Notes under the pieces: model-generated | Database searches by the model: none | Told to the model about the DNA's origin: nothing | What the model saw: the letters and a program-made list of their open reading frames with translations, nothing else | Shown: positions 24,485-36,062 of the stretch, piece after piece | Position numbering within the stretch: position 1 is the stretch's first letter | How the letters are laid out: each line of letters opens with the position of its first letter | Source: Alligator mississippiensis | Taxonomy: Eukaryota > Chordata > Crocodylia > Alligatoridae | Length of the DNA: 64,000 bases | Direction of reading: 5' to 3' | Assembly (NCBI RefSeq): GCF_030867095.1 | Contig: NC_081826.1 | Span: forward strand, 247,918,251-247,982,250 | Position numbers and translations under genes: made by a program

Positions 24485-25975
24485 CAGAGATCCAGGCTTT
24501 CTGTTTCCCCGTGGGAAAAACACAGATTTGTTTCTTTAAAGGAGAAAACCCCAGGAAACCACAGGTTTCCTCTTGCAGACTGGCAGAGTTCCAACCTGCA
24601 AGGGGATGCTTGGGACTGGGGGAGTGGGAGGAGAGCAATCAAGAGAGGGCTGCCACGTGCATGTGCATGCACACACATGCATGTGTCTAGCAATACAACC
24701 AGGCAGCATGGTGAAGAGCAGCTCATGCAGCTCCCTGCAGGTAAGTCAATGCGAGGGGAGGGAGGGGCGTAGGTGATGTATGAGGGGTGGGGGGACATGG
24801 GCAATGCATCAGGGGGACGTGAGGGAGCTCAGATTTCTGCAGTCACAGAGGGACGCAGGAAACAGGGTTGCAACCTGACTGACCAGCACCAGGCAGAAGC
24901 TCCCTCTGCAGCCTAGTGCAGGAGGGTGGGGCAAAGCAGGGCAGGAAGGCTCAGTGCTGCCACTTGGGCCACCACCAGGAACACTGCACTGCCATGGCTG
25001 TCATGGTGAGGTGCTCCCTGCCTGTCCAGCACAATGGCAGGGGGACCACAATGCCACACCACCACTGCTGCCATGCCACCTCACTTTAGCCATGGCAGCA
25101 AGGCTCCTGGTAGTGGTACAGAGTTGTACCCCATGCTGCTGCCAGGTGAGCTGGGCATGCCTCATCTTAGTAGTCATGGCGGCTTAGCACTACCTTCTGC
25201 ACTGGATCCCACCTGCAAGACTCTGGAGGCAGATTCTGCTCTGTGCCAGTCCAGACAGGCGGCAGCCCCATGCCCTGCTGTAGGCATGGAAATATGGGGG
25301 GGCCATGTGCTCCCCTGTGCCCTCCCAGACACATCACTTATGGCATCACGTATGCCCACACACCCTGTGCCCCAAACACCCAACTCTTGCCCCATACATT
25401 GGGGGCCTGGGGCCTGGAGGCATCAGGTCAGGAGTGAGGGGACCTAGCAGGGCAGGGGGCAAGGTCGGCGACTGTGGCTAGGGAGTGAGGGGCACCAACA
25501 GTGCCAGGGAGCTGCAGGTTATGAGTGAGGGGCATGAGCAGGGCTGGGGGAGATGGGGCCTGTGGATTGTAAGTGAGGGGCAATGGCATGCGTAGGGCAC
25601 CATCATATCCAGGCTGCTTAGTGCCACAAAGCAGCAGAAGAACGGCCGCAGCTGGATCCGTGTCTTGGTGAGCAAAGCCAGCAGGGGGAGCTTTGAGTTT
25701 CCATGATAAAAAAAACCCACATCAAATGCCAAAATATATAGGTATTTAGAATTTATTTTATTATAATGATTGATGCACTGGTAGGTTTCCAACTTGCTTT
25801 AAAATTGTAAATATATCAATAAAATATTGTGGTCAACTGATACCTATACATATCTATATAGCGGCATGTCATTTTGACCATGTAAAAATGTGGATTTGGG
25901 GGTTTTTAATCAGAGCATTTTAGATTTTTATGAGATAATTTTGGATTTTTTAAACAGAGAAAACCAGGATCCCTG
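24485..25975. mobile_element. Non-autonomous hAT-type element, copy B, 1.49 kb
   Basis: Left end 'cagagatccaggctttctg' and the complement of the right end 'cagggatcctggttttctc' are inverted repeats of the same kind as copy A at 13722-14551. The flanks 'ctgaccag' and 'ctgacaat' match at 6 of 8 positions. The interior is GC-rich, with long open frames on both strands (up to 137 codons) that show no domain, and no transposase is recognisable. It is larger than copy A and shares mainly its ends. Confidence 0.6.
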
Positions 25976-26048
25976 CTGACAATGCAGTGAGCTCAGAACT
26001 GAAGTGGGAGGGGCACTTGCCCTGTTCCTGAATCCATTACTGGTCTAG

Positions 26049-26142
26049 TGGGATTCTCAAAGCATTTGTGCAGATTTAGCTCCCTAAATCCCATTGATTT
26101 CAAGGAGAGTTGAGATCTGTTAAACTCTTTTGAAAATCCCGC
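26049..26142. mobile_element. Small palindromic MITE
   Basis: Arms 'gggattctcaaagcattt' and 'aactcttttgaaaatccc' with the centre 'ctaaatcccattgatttcaa', the standard hairpin element type of reptile genomes. Confidence 0.6.
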
Positions 26143-26227
26143 AAGGGTTGCATCTGTTCCTTTATATTCATTGTTGCAATAGAATATAGCTGAGGAAATG
26201 AAAATGGAGATACTGTAAACATTAGGG

Positions 26228-26564
26228 CCAGGTACAGACATTACACTTTTACTGGTGTAAGTGATCAGGAACCCATATATATAACAGAACAGAAGTTCTA
26301 TACCCATAACAGAACAGAAGTTCAACACACAAAACCAGTCCATGCTTGTAACAGAGCAGAAGTTCAGCATATGCAGACTGGTTTAAAAATGGTAGAACCC
26401 AGTCTAAGATTTGTCCTCTGTCCACCCCCCATTACCCCCCAGACCACACCGAAGGGTGAATGTGTGTTTTGTTCACTACCAATCTAAATTATGCCACTTA
26501 CAGAAAACGGCGTAACTTAGGTTGATTCTGCAACAGGCTTTTTTAATGTTTGCATCTAGCCTGG
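26228..26564. mobile_element. MITE-like element with internal triplicated motif
   Basis: The ends 'ccaggtacagacattacac' and the complement of the right end 'ccaggctagatgcaaacat' are weak inverted repeats. The interior has the motif 'aacagaacagaagttc' three times (about 26283, 26308, 26350, the last slightly changed), an irregular tandem repeat. No target duplication was found. Confidence 0.4.
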
Positions 26565-26810
26565 AAGTGTACTTTATACAGGGCATATATCTTAAATTGT
26601 CTGCCTAGGCTAGTGAATCATTCTATGACATAATAAATATTAATTTTACAGCTATTAGAGGTTTTGTTTTGGGGGTTTTGACCTTTGTGATTTTCAACAA
26701 TTTTTTTTTTCAACTAGTAATGAATGAAAATGTACACAGCTATTTATTATGTAGATGTGTACTATTATGTAGTTGTGGTTAGCATTTTTTTTTGTTTGTT
26801 TCTATCATAG

Positions 26811-26921
26811 TATATTAAGAAGCGTAAAAGAAAAACGTTCCCTTCTCTACCTGTGTGCCTACAGCAACTTAAAAGCAAGTGATGAATGGCTAAATGTGAG
26901 AGCAAAGGCTCCCAAAGCAAA
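26811..26921 (+). CDS. Candidate internal exon, host gene unknown
   Basis: A long pyrimidine tract ending 'ttgtttgtttctatcatag' (26792-26810) gives a good splice acceptor, and 'gtaagtag' directly after 26921 gives a strong donor. The 111-bp segment is open in only one frame across its whole length, reading 'LRSVKEKRSLLYLCAYSN' then 'LKASDEWLNVRAKAPKAK', with symmetric phase at both ends. I do not recognise the peptide. It could equally be an exon of a non-coding transcript or a chance arrangement. A second acceptor ('ctgtgtgcctacag', ending 26864) would give a shorter exon in the same frame. Confidence 0.25.
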
Positions 26922-27529
26922 GTAAGTAGCATGACTAGATTCTGTATTTTAAATTAGAAATAACTGCATTGAATACATAAGCAATCAGACAATCATTTAT
27001 ATCCTGGAAATGGGAGGTTGTAGATTAATTAATTGCAATGGAATCACGTACAAAATAACACTTCCTCCAAAGAACTAGGCTTGTTCAAAGACATCCTTAA
27101 TGTTTTTATGATAGTATTTTCCACATTTAGTTTTCTGCTCATGGCTAAGTCATCATGAATAAACATACATATATTTAACTAGGAAAAGGACACACTCTTT
27201 CAGTTTAAAAACTGAGACATAGAAAAACCACTAGCCTGAATACTGATTATTCATGTGAATCATTGGTCAAACAGTGGTAAGAACTTAAAAATATGAGTTA
27301 CTATTTCTATTTATAATGTTCAAGTTTGCACGACATTTCTGAGGGGCTTTTTATCATACCCAGTTGCTTGATGGCATTATACATGGTGATGACAACCAAA
27401 CGAAAGGACAGCCTGTTTCGCTAACACTGAAGTGGTAAACATTTTAAAAGTCACTAAGTTTCCACTTTCTTACAACTCTATCCTCCCCTAAACTAAACAG
27501 ACTTCCGGCTGTTCCCTGTCTCTTTTGCA
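26922..27529. other. No recognisable feature
   Basis: AT-rich non-coding sequence following the candidate exon. Confidence 0.4.
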
Positions 27530-27537
27530 ATCTAGAT

Positions 27538-27782
27538 CAGGTGTGGTCAACCAGAGGCACAAGTAGCACATGCAGCCTCTGTGTGGCACATAGCGGATTG
27601 GGAAGGGACTGGCTGCACAACAGCAGATAGGTCAGGGAGTGGAAAGCAGAGCAGCAGGAAATCAGGCAGGGGTTACAGAATAGGGAGCAGAAAGATGAGC
27701 AGCAGATTGGGCATTGAAAAAGGGATTAGAATAGCATTCGGGGAGAATGTGGTGTACCTGCCAAAAAGGTTGGCCCCCACTG
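27538..27782. mobile_element. Non-autonomous hAT element, about 245 bp
   Basis: Left terminus 'caggtgtggtcaacc' and right terminus 'ggttggcccccactg' are inverted repeats of the 'cag-ggtggtcaacc' hAT class. The flanks 'atctagat' and 'gccgagat' match at 5 of 8 positions, a decayed target duplication. A 100-codon frame crossing it is chance. Confidence 0.65.
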
Positions 27783-28239
27783 GCCGAGATCATTGCATAA
27801 CTTTAACAGGAGGATGTACAGAAAAACAGAAAGAAACACGCAAAGAAGGTTCAGCAAAGATGATTGAGACCCTGAATATTTAAAATGAAAAACTTTTAGT
27901 AGAAAAAAATATATGCAAAGAATTAAGACTGATCTTACAGAGACTTATACATGAGGTTAGTCTGAAGCCAGCATATAGTCCAAGACAACTACAACTGTTT
28001 GTGAAAGTGAAGTTAAATACCTGTCTAATTGTTTACAGGACTGGGGCCATATTTTGTACAAAAAATAACAGTATTTTTTATGAAAGTACACTCGGGTCTC
28101 TCTTTATTTGAGGGCTGCATTCCAAAAAACCCTCACATGAAGTGAATCCATTATCACATGTAATTGATAGGGGCACGTACCAGCCTCACTGTACTGCCCC
28201 CCAAACCATGACTAATTCAAACAGCAATCACACAATAGG

Positions 28240-28720
28240 ATCACCGCTGTGCCAGGAGGCGCTGCGAGCAACGGCGCGCGCAGGGGAGCGTGGGGCGGCC
28301 GCGGAGGGAGCAGGGGACAGGAAGCACGGGCTGCTCGCCGCCTCCGGCTCCGCCCTGCTTCCCCGCCCTGGGCGCCCTGCGGCCCGGCCGGCGCGACCCG
28401 GCCTGCCTGGGAGCAGCGGGGCTGCGCCGAGAGGCTGTGAGCGCCGCGCTGCCAGCAGCAGCTCGCACAGCGGGCACGTTGCCAAGACAGCACGGGGCGA
28501 GCACCTTCTCCTCACGGCCCCGCTGGTCCCCGTTTCCCCGCCTGCCCCGAGACTTCACAGCCCGGTGGCATGAGCCGGCGCGGCGGGAGCAGCAGGCATC
28601 TCCGTGCCGCTGCCAGCTCCGCGCTGCCCTGAGACGCGCCTCCTGCGTGCCGAGCCGCAGTACGGGCAGCAGCGTGGGGTTGCATCCCTCAAAGCAACGC
28701 CGGGCCTCGCAGCCAGCACC
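28240..28720. other. CpG-rich island
   Basis: About 480 bp with very high GC and abundant CpG ('ggcgcgcgcagg', 'gcggccgcgg', 'cggccggcgcg'), unlike the AT-rich flanks. Open frames on both strands up to 183 codons result from composition, and I see no Kozak-supported conserved product. It could be an unmethylated promoter island with a non-coding first exon, or the interior of a young GC-rich transposon. Just upstream, 28090-28190 ('ctttatttgagggctgc') resembles a repeat terminus, which favours the transposon reading. I see no TATA box. Confidence 0.55.
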
Positions 28721-30127
28721 TGCTAAATCAGATCACCCTCTCTTGAGGGCACTGGAAAAAATTACAATAAAAAATATCCAACTCTTTCTCCCTATTCTTT
28801 CCCCATCCATTTGCTCACAGAAAAAAGTACCAGATAAATAGCCCCTGCTTTTTCTTCTTATAATCAGTTACAACCTGATCTGGGTCGATCAGGGACCTAA
28901 ACTACAGCTGTCTCCTTTCCTTTTAACCGCTGAATTACCAGGTGGTCTATCTAGACTGTTAAATGATAATGCACGCCAGGGCAGTTCTTACTACTGATGT
29001 GGGATAATTGCTCTTTGCCTGAGTCTGGAGGGATGAATCCGTGTGTAATGCAATTTTAACATTTGTAATAGGTTTGATGTAATGCTGATGCTATATGTAT
29101 ACGGGAATGTGCATCCACTAGAAAGCTAGTTTTAATGTCTGTAATGGAGTAGGGGGCTATTATGTACATTGTAGAGTCACTTGTTATTTTTACTTAGTTC
29201 CCTCCACTGGGTTAGGTGTTTGTTAAAGAAATGCATCCTGGTCACTTTATCATGTTTTTGAATTGTTGATTGAACCATTCACTGAATTTCCAACAATAAT
29301 TGTATTCTACACCTGACAGGTATGCATGACGAAAGCAGAAATCACAGTCTGTGCAGTGTTATTAGACTTGATACCGAGAAAAAGTCTTTATACTATTCAG
29401 ATATGAATGCTATAAAGACCATTCTTCCCCCTGCACACATTTGATTTACTTCAATTGTTATGAGTTGTTATTATCTCTCCTGGGGTTCTGGGCTGCATTT
29501 CATTTATCCACTGGTTATTGTTTGTCAACTCAATCCTGCTGATTTCATGCCACTAGCTCTATGTTATGTAAACTGTCACAGATCTGAGACAATTGTTATG
29601 ATTATGGACAATCTGCTGTTTGGCAGTTCGTGTGTTCTGAAGAGTAATAAGTTGTTTTTCATGCTTAGTTCAATAATGGCTCTTCCTTACATGAAGGACC
29701 AACCCTTACTGAGATAAAACTCATTGCTAGTATTCAGATCACAAACTCGTGAATTTAACGAGGACAGGATAAAATTCAGACTTAAAGTTTCACTGAAATT
29801 CAGAAGCTTACCTGAGCCATACACCTCTAGGTGCTTTGCAGTGATTAGCCCTTGAACGATTAAGTCTCTCATATTATTTTTAAGGTTAAAATGCCAAAAC
29901 TACAAGCAGGAAATAGAAAGTTATAAGAGATTAATGCTCTGATAAGCAGTCATTTTTATTGAACTCAAAGAGTTCCTATTCCTTACAGTGAACTGAAAAG
30001 TCTTTCTTTGAATGTATTATATATCCATAAGTCCATGGTAATTTTTTATAGATCAACTACATTTTTTTTTCTGGGATGAAATTTTATATGCAAGAATTTA
30101 GGCAAAGTATGCCTGTTGTTCTGATAG
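28721..30127. other. No recognisable feature
   Basis: AT-rich non-coding sequence; no named repeat or supported exon. An 85-codon frame at 29460-29717 has no recognisable domain. Confidence 0.4.
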
Positions 30128-30270
30128 CCATTCACAGAAGTTTAGGGCTGAAAGAGACCTCATGAGATCATCAGGTCCAGTCCCCCTGCTCTGGGCAGGA
30201 AAGACTACTGGGGTCAAAAAAACCCAGCAAGGTGCGTGTCCAGTCTCCTTTTGAAGATCTCCAGGGTTAA
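30128..30270 (-). mobile_element. CR1 LINE 3' fragment
   Basis: Reads in reverse as the CR1 3' end: 'agggctgaaagagacctca' followed by 'gatcatcaggtccagtccc' is the complement of the conserved CR1 3' UTR. About 140 bp, 5'-truncated as is usual for CR1. Confidence 0.75.
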
Positions 30271-30529
30271 TATTAAATATAGTTTAATTCATGTTAACTT
30301 CTTTCACTTCAACATGTTTAGTATGATGCATAACACAATATAAATAATACAGAATCATAGAATAAGATAATGGAAATATAAAAGAGGATATTGGAACAAA
30401 AATGAGTACATTAAGATAGTAGCAGAGACACTATAGCTACGTAACAAATTTTCTTTTCCATATTATTCAGAAAACAGTATCTATCCAAGGTACACACATA
30501 TCTCTCATGACTGTAGTAAGTTTGTATCT

Positions 30530-30855
30530 CACAGTCTTTAAGGTATTAAGGCTTTTCCCTAGGTATAAGAGACCTGGATTCAATCTCTTGCTCCCGCACA
30601 GACTTTATGTGCAACATTGGACCAGTTATTCAGCCTTTCCGTGCTATAGATTCATATGTGATTTAGGCCCAGATCCTTAAAGATACTTAGGTGGTCACCA
30701 CCCACCCATTGAGGATCTGGGCCAATGAGAATTGCCCAAAATCATTGATGAAGCTTGTGGCAGAACAGGAACTTGAATTCAGATCTTTCAAGACTTATGC
30801 TAGTGGCATAGCCACTTAAAAATCCGTCCTTTAAAAGTTAAGACCTCTAAACTGT
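30530..30855. repeat. Two inverted SINE heads around a palindromic MITE
   Basis: 30535-30650 reads as a plus-strand tRNA-derived SINE head ('gagacctggattcaatctc' B-box region, then 'ggaccagttattcagcc'). 30740-30855 reads on the minus strand as a similar head ('gatctgaattcaagttcctg'). Between them lies a small hairpin element with arms 'ggcccagatccttaaa' and 'gaggatctgggcc' (30666-30723). It may be two independent insertions or one fold-back unit. Confidence 0.45.
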
Positions 30856-31832
30856 TGTGGTTCTTAAAACCTATCAGTATGCTCTTATAGCTCTGTTTAC
30901 TGCCATGCTCTCCAGTTTAAAACCTTTAAATTAGTCATATCTCTCCAATTACAGATAATGACCTTTTGTGAACTGGTTGGTTGGATAGTTATTCATTTGT
31001 ATGGTAGGGGCATCTGTTTTGGAAGTAACATAGGCTGAATTTAGAATTGAAGCACAAGGGGTGGAGTGGGAGCTGGCTATCTACCAAATCACAAATAATG
31101 TTCCATTTTTTATGCCCAAAAGTCATTAACCATTTTACAGTTATAGAAAGTAGGTAAAAATGAACCAATATGTTCCTGTCAGGGTCAGGATTTGTTGGAG
31201 CCTGAGAGGCCAGTATGATGCAATTTGACAGGTGTCCCTCATTGTAGGATAAAATATGACATCTGTGCCACAGCTGAAGGGCCAGTATCAGTCCTGGATA
31301 AGCTGCCAAATTGAGTTCCACTGGGAAGGCTTAGACATGACAGATAAAATCGCCCATGCAAGATTTGTCAATGCTAGGGCATCCAAGAGATGCTTTAACA
31401 ACTTAGGGGCATTATAATCCACTTCAGTGGCATTTTAACAAAAGAATACTAGTTTGTCTTCAATATCTATGATATTTTTAAACTATAAAGGAAACTGTTA
31501 TACATGATGTTGCAAGTGATGATAAAATATCATATGCATAAAAACATCATGTTCGTTTTACATAAAAACTTCCATTTAAGACCCCATATCACTTAGAAAA
31601 CTATGTACTGAATATGAACAAAGACCCAAACCCCTGGTCCTGGAACACCTGAAGTCCTTGTGCAAAGGCTCACGAAAACTTTTCCCTTATTACAGGGATG
31701 TAGTTGCAGGCTATGACCTGCCCTTTTATGATACAAGTGTATTGTATTCTGGGAATTAAGTGTGACAATCTACCCAACATCCCAGTGGGACAAGCAGATC
31801 CTTTCTTTCAGATGCAGATCAGCTGTAAAGTC
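30856..31832. other. No recognisable feature
   Basis: Non-coding sequence. A 110-codon minus-strand frame (31321-30989) has no recognisable domain. Confidence 0.4.
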
Positions 31833-32085
31833 CATGAGTAGTGAACTCTGAGCTCACTGGCTTGTCAGTGTGACTTCTGCTGGAGGCACTGCTTTGGCAT
31901 TACTTTGGAACCCAGGGTGAACATGACCTCCACTTGCACCCTCTCTTCTCCTACTTCAGAATTCAGGGGCAGGCAAGAAATTGTAGGTTAAGCAACAGCA
32001 ATATTCATCCTGTGGGTTCCAGAAACAAACCAAGGCATCAACTCCAGCAGAAGCCACGCTGAAGAGTCAGTGAGCTCAGAGAGCA
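31833..32085. repeat. Fold-back repeat, family F, copy 2
   Basis: The left arm ('actctgagctcactgg', 'gacttctgctggagg', 31846-31910) is an imperfect inverted copy of the right arm ('actccagcagaagcc', 'cagtgagctcagagag', 32018-32083). The centre 'ctcctacttcagaattcag' matches that of copy 1 near 24.3 kb. Confidence 0.55.
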
Positions 32086-32089
32086 TACT

Positions 32090-33139
32090 GTGCATGTGCC
32101 ACACAGCTGAAGTGAGGTGTGACCGCATCCTTCCACTCCCCATCCCTGGATCCACCCTTAGTTTCTTTTGAGAATAAGTCAAGAAGAATTTTGGGGGCTC
32201 ATTGTGTCTGAAGATGGCTCTCTTAGGGCATCAGTACACATACCAGCCCTACTGCTGCTGACAAAATAAGTTCCTCGCTGCCAACCTGGGCACCCTGGAC
32301 ACCGGTGATTAAGTGGAAAGGATGGCTTGTGAGTAGCCCCAAGCAGCTTGGAGTTATCCTGAGTGAACACCTCAGGGCTTCACTCAGGACTTCCAACTCA
32401 AAAAGTGTGAAGTCATGAGGAAGACCATGTAAGAGAAGGAGCCCTTAAGAGAGCCTCTCTCAGACACAGAGGGCTCTGAGATTATTCAGAGAAGGAGAAT
32501 GGTCAGTCCCTGGTAATTAGTGCTTGTCCCAGTTATTAACTTTGCCTACTTACAGTCTTTGATGATCTTTAATAGGAATAAGAGGATAGGAGTTATTCTG
32601 TTGGCAGTGATTCCAGTGTTAGAAGGCTGCATAGACATGCCCTCAATTGATAGCTTGGAGTCTGTTACCCAGAGAAAGATGATAGATCTCAGAGAGCTGG
32701 AGAAAGTTTTTGTTTTTTTGTATTTTTTTTCCATCCAAAATTACTCTTAAACCATAAAAGAGTAATAAGAAAGAATGCCAATTTCATCTTCTCTGTCTCC
32801 CAGAAGTTTCAAACAAAACACTAATTTTTCAGCATCACCATCTATTTTGGATGAAAGATGAAACAGGGATTCACATGAGGCTATTTTTATGCAAAGAAAA
32901 GAGAGGCATGCGTATGATTTTCTAGGACAAATCTTGTTTGACCATATTTAGGCACTTGTCTGGGGCCACCATGCCTCTTAGTGCCAAAGAATTGTGTGTC
33001 TTAATTTGGCCAGTTTTGGCTAGGTCATCCATCACTTAAATGAAATATCCTCTCACCTCAGAGTTGATAGTCACAAAATCTTTCACGTTTATAAAACGAA
33101 GAATTTATCATCCAGTTGAAAGAAGAGTGGCATTGTAAA
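32090..33139. other. No recognisable feature
   Basis: Non-coding sequence without a supported repeat or exon. Confidence 0.4.
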
Positions 33140-33149
33140 TAAGAACCAA

Positions 33150-33660
33150 TTGGAAAGTAGGGCTGGAAGGGACCTCAAACAGTTATCCATCCAGTCATGC
33201 TCAAGGCAAGATCTTCCCTGACTTAACCATCCCAGCCAAGTGTCTTTCTAATCTGTTCTTGAAAATTTCCAGGAATGGAGATTCCATTGCCTCTCTTGAT
33301 AACCTGTTCCAGTGCTTGGCCACCCCCATAAAGTCCTTCCTAATCTCCAACCTAAATTTCTAAATTTCTATTGCCACAGTTTGAGGCCATTGCGCTTCAT
33401 CCTGTCCCTTACAGTCACCGAGAAAAACCCGTCTCCATCCTCTTCCTAATCACCTTCAGGTATGTGAATTCTGTTAGCAAATTCCACCTCAGTCTTCCCT
33501 TCTCCAGACTAAATAACCCTAATACTTTCAGCCTTTCCTCAAGAGTCATGCTTCTTTGGCCTCTAATCTTTTTGTTGCTTTCCACTGGAGTCTTTCTAAT
33601 TGGTTCTGTGGGGTCCAAAACATATACAGAAGGCATATACCTGATTTGAATTATCATAGA
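33150..33660 (-). pseudogene. CR1 LINE 3' end, ORF2 C terminus
   Basis: The left part is the complement of the CR1 3' UTR ('gggctggaagggacctcaaa'). To the right an 80-codon minus-strand frame (33657-33415) reads 'SMTLEERLKVLGLFSLEKGR' and 'LLTEFTYLKV', the conserved CR1 ORF2 C-terminal sequence (RL.ELGLFSLE..RLR.DL). The 5' part of the element is missing and the 3' end has been lost or worn away. A dead copy on the minus strand. Confidence 0.8.
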
Positions 33661-34188
33661 AAAGTACCCTCTTCTCTCACAGGAGTCGTCATGATGTCAT
33701 AAAATTGGGTTGAAAAATACACAAGGATTTGGGTTGAATTATATATATACAGCCAGAAGGAAATAGGCAGGCTAGGTAGATGACAAAGAATCTAGAGGCT
33801 GCAAAGTAACCATTACCAGCTAAATACATAAAAATGCTGGTAGCAACTACTATCTTGTATGTATCTATTATCCAAGTTTTAAATCAAAATGATAAATCAG
33901 TAGGTGCAGCATAGTTCTGAAAGATCTATTAACATTTTTGTGTCAGTAATCTATATACTATCATCAATAATACCTTTTGACACAATAGGAGATCTAGCAC
34001 TCTATAAAGTCAATGATCTGCTACTTCTAGAAATGTTTCTGACATTCTCATTGAGATTTTTTCCCCCTTAAACTAGTGTTAAAAAGCAAAAGAAGTTAAA
34101 ATACAAAAAACTATTTAAAGGTAAGATTTGTGTTCCATACAGTTATACTCATGTGTCTATGGTTACTATAAATTTAAGTCACACAGAA
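33661..34188. other. No recognisable feature
   Basis: AT-rich non-coding sequence. Confidence 0.4.
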
Positions 34189-34452
34189 CAGTGGTTGGAA
34201 GATTTTTAGTGCTGCAGGCCAAATTGATCCAGTTCAAATCAGAGGTGGACAAGTGGGTGCTAGGACCCAGCTGCCACTGCTGCTTTTTTCAGTGTGGGTA
34301 TAGGGAAAAGACTTACTGCCACTGCTTTCCTCCATGGCAGCACAGGAGAACAGCTGCTGAAGAACCCTGCTGCCAAAACCCGGTCTGCAGACCAAAATCA
34401 AATGGCTTTGTGGCTTGGATCCAGGTTGTGGGCCATAGGCTGCCAACCCCTG
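34189..34452. mobile_element. Non-autonomous hAT element, 264 bp
   Basis: Left end 'cagtggttggaagatttt' and right end 'ggctgccaacccctg' are inverted repeats of the hAT class also seen at 21263-21562. The subterminal parts ('gctgcaggccaa' and 'ttgtgggccat') fit the family. The flanking 8-mers do not match, so the target duplication has decayed or the end has shifted. Confidence 0.7.
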
Positions 34453-34837
34453 GATTAGACCACTGAATTGTATCAATAAAATGAACAAGCAAAGTTGAGA
34501 AAGACTTAACTTCATTAACTTACTCTCTTGGTATAAATCTAATGGTAATTAATAACATTTCTCTATGTTAACAACAGATGGTACTCATGATTCTTAAAAT
34601 GTAAGCATGGACAACTCAGGACTTGGGAGGGCTTTAGTTACTTCAAACAAACTTAAGAATTACATTAATAAAGTGAATGCTGAGTTTAGACAGTTTGTTT
34701 GTCTCATTTTAGTTAAAGTGGAAAAAATTAGTCACAGTACAAAACTGCTCATTAAAGCATTACTTTACAAATCGGGAAACATTCCAAACAATAATTGTTG
34801 CACTGGGTTTCTTGAAATTAATTCTTCTGTAATAGTG

Positions 34838-35826
34838 TATTTATCCAAATCGAAGACGACACTGGATTTAAGACAACCCCCAGTAATTAGATTTTATAAA
34901 CAGAACGTTTCTAAAATTTGCTATAATCTTCCATGTGTAGAATCTAATTATTGGAAGAGCATCTTAAATTCATCTTTACGACCACTGAAGTCCTGAAAGC
35001 AGTCATAGGGGAGCCAGCAGTGAGGCAATGGAGGAGGCAGTGGGAGGAGCAGTGGGAAACAATAAGAGGGCAGACAGTGGGAGGAGCAGTGTGGGGCAGC
35101 CAATAGGGGGCCATGTGGTAGGGGGCAAGTGGTTGGGGAAGCAGTAGGTGCAGGTGGTAAGGGGTAGACAGTGGACAGGGGGACAGCTTGCCTCCTGATG
35201 CCCGTTCCCCCCGCCCCCACTTATCCCTCCCATTCTACCTCTGCTCCCCACCTGCAGCCTCAGGTCCCCACCCCTTCTCCCTCCCCCACGCCTCTTCCTC
35301 TTTTCACTTACTTTTGCTCCAGTGCCACTAGGCTCTGTCCCTACTCCAACCTGGGGAACAAATCACAGCCCTAGCCCAGTCCCATAGCAGTGGTACTGGC
35401 TCCCTGCTGCTGCTAGGGATTGGACTAAGGCTTTGCTCCATGCCCCAGGCTGGAGCACAGCAGGAACCTGTCAGCACAGAAGCAGGGATAAGCAGGGTCA
35501 GGAGAAAGGGGAAATGAAAAAGGTGTGTGTAGGGGGTGGGATGGGGGCAGGAATGAGGAAGGGAGGATAGGAGCCTGAGGCTGACAATGGAGAGGCAAGG
35601 GGTGCAGATGGCAGGAAGCAACTGCAGCTGTGGCCCTGATGTGTGGTTGGAGCCAGAGTCCTGGGTGACTGGTGCCTCTCGAGTCCGGGGAGGCACCAGA
35701 TCACTGACTGGGGGTGGGGGGGTCCCCCAGCAGCTGATTGTCGACCATGGTCTTCCCTTCCTCACACCTCCCCCCCCCCCCATGTTAAATGGAAAAAAAC
35801 CTCAACTTGGAATTGAGTAAATATAA
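34838..35826. mobile_element. Non-autonomous TIR DNA element with G-rich interior
   Basis: Left end 'tatttatccaaatcgaagac' continuing to 'aagacaaccccc', and the complement of the right end 'tatttactcaattccaag' continuing to a poly-purine then 'ccatttaac', look like the two ends of one element. The interior is a G-rich degenerate minisatellite ('gtgggaggagcagtg', 34990-35180) plus GC-rich sequence with chance frames up to 151 codons. Superfamily not assigned. Confidence 0.45.
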
Positions 35827-36062
35827 TATCTGTAAGCTGTAAACTATTAATTTTGTCCTTCTATACACGCATAAGACCAGACACCTGTTCCACTGTGAAC
35901 TGAAGCCAGGTTTAAATATGACATGGAACTACTGAAACTATAGTCACTTTAAGCATGGTTGCAGGTATCACCAAAATCACTTTGTCACCTTCTTCATTTC
36001 AGAAAACAGTTCATATTTAGATTTTCTTAATGAACTAAGCTAGATCTGGACTGACTTTACTT

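Noticed and set aside
25034-25447. 137-codon frame
   Set aside because: Inside the GC-rich interior of a non-autonomous hAT-type element; no transposase or other domain is recognisable.
28290-28841. 183-codon open frame over the CpG-rich island
   Set aside because: Several frames on both strands are open here because of GC content. The peptide is low-complexity, rich in R, P, A and S, without a recognisable domain.
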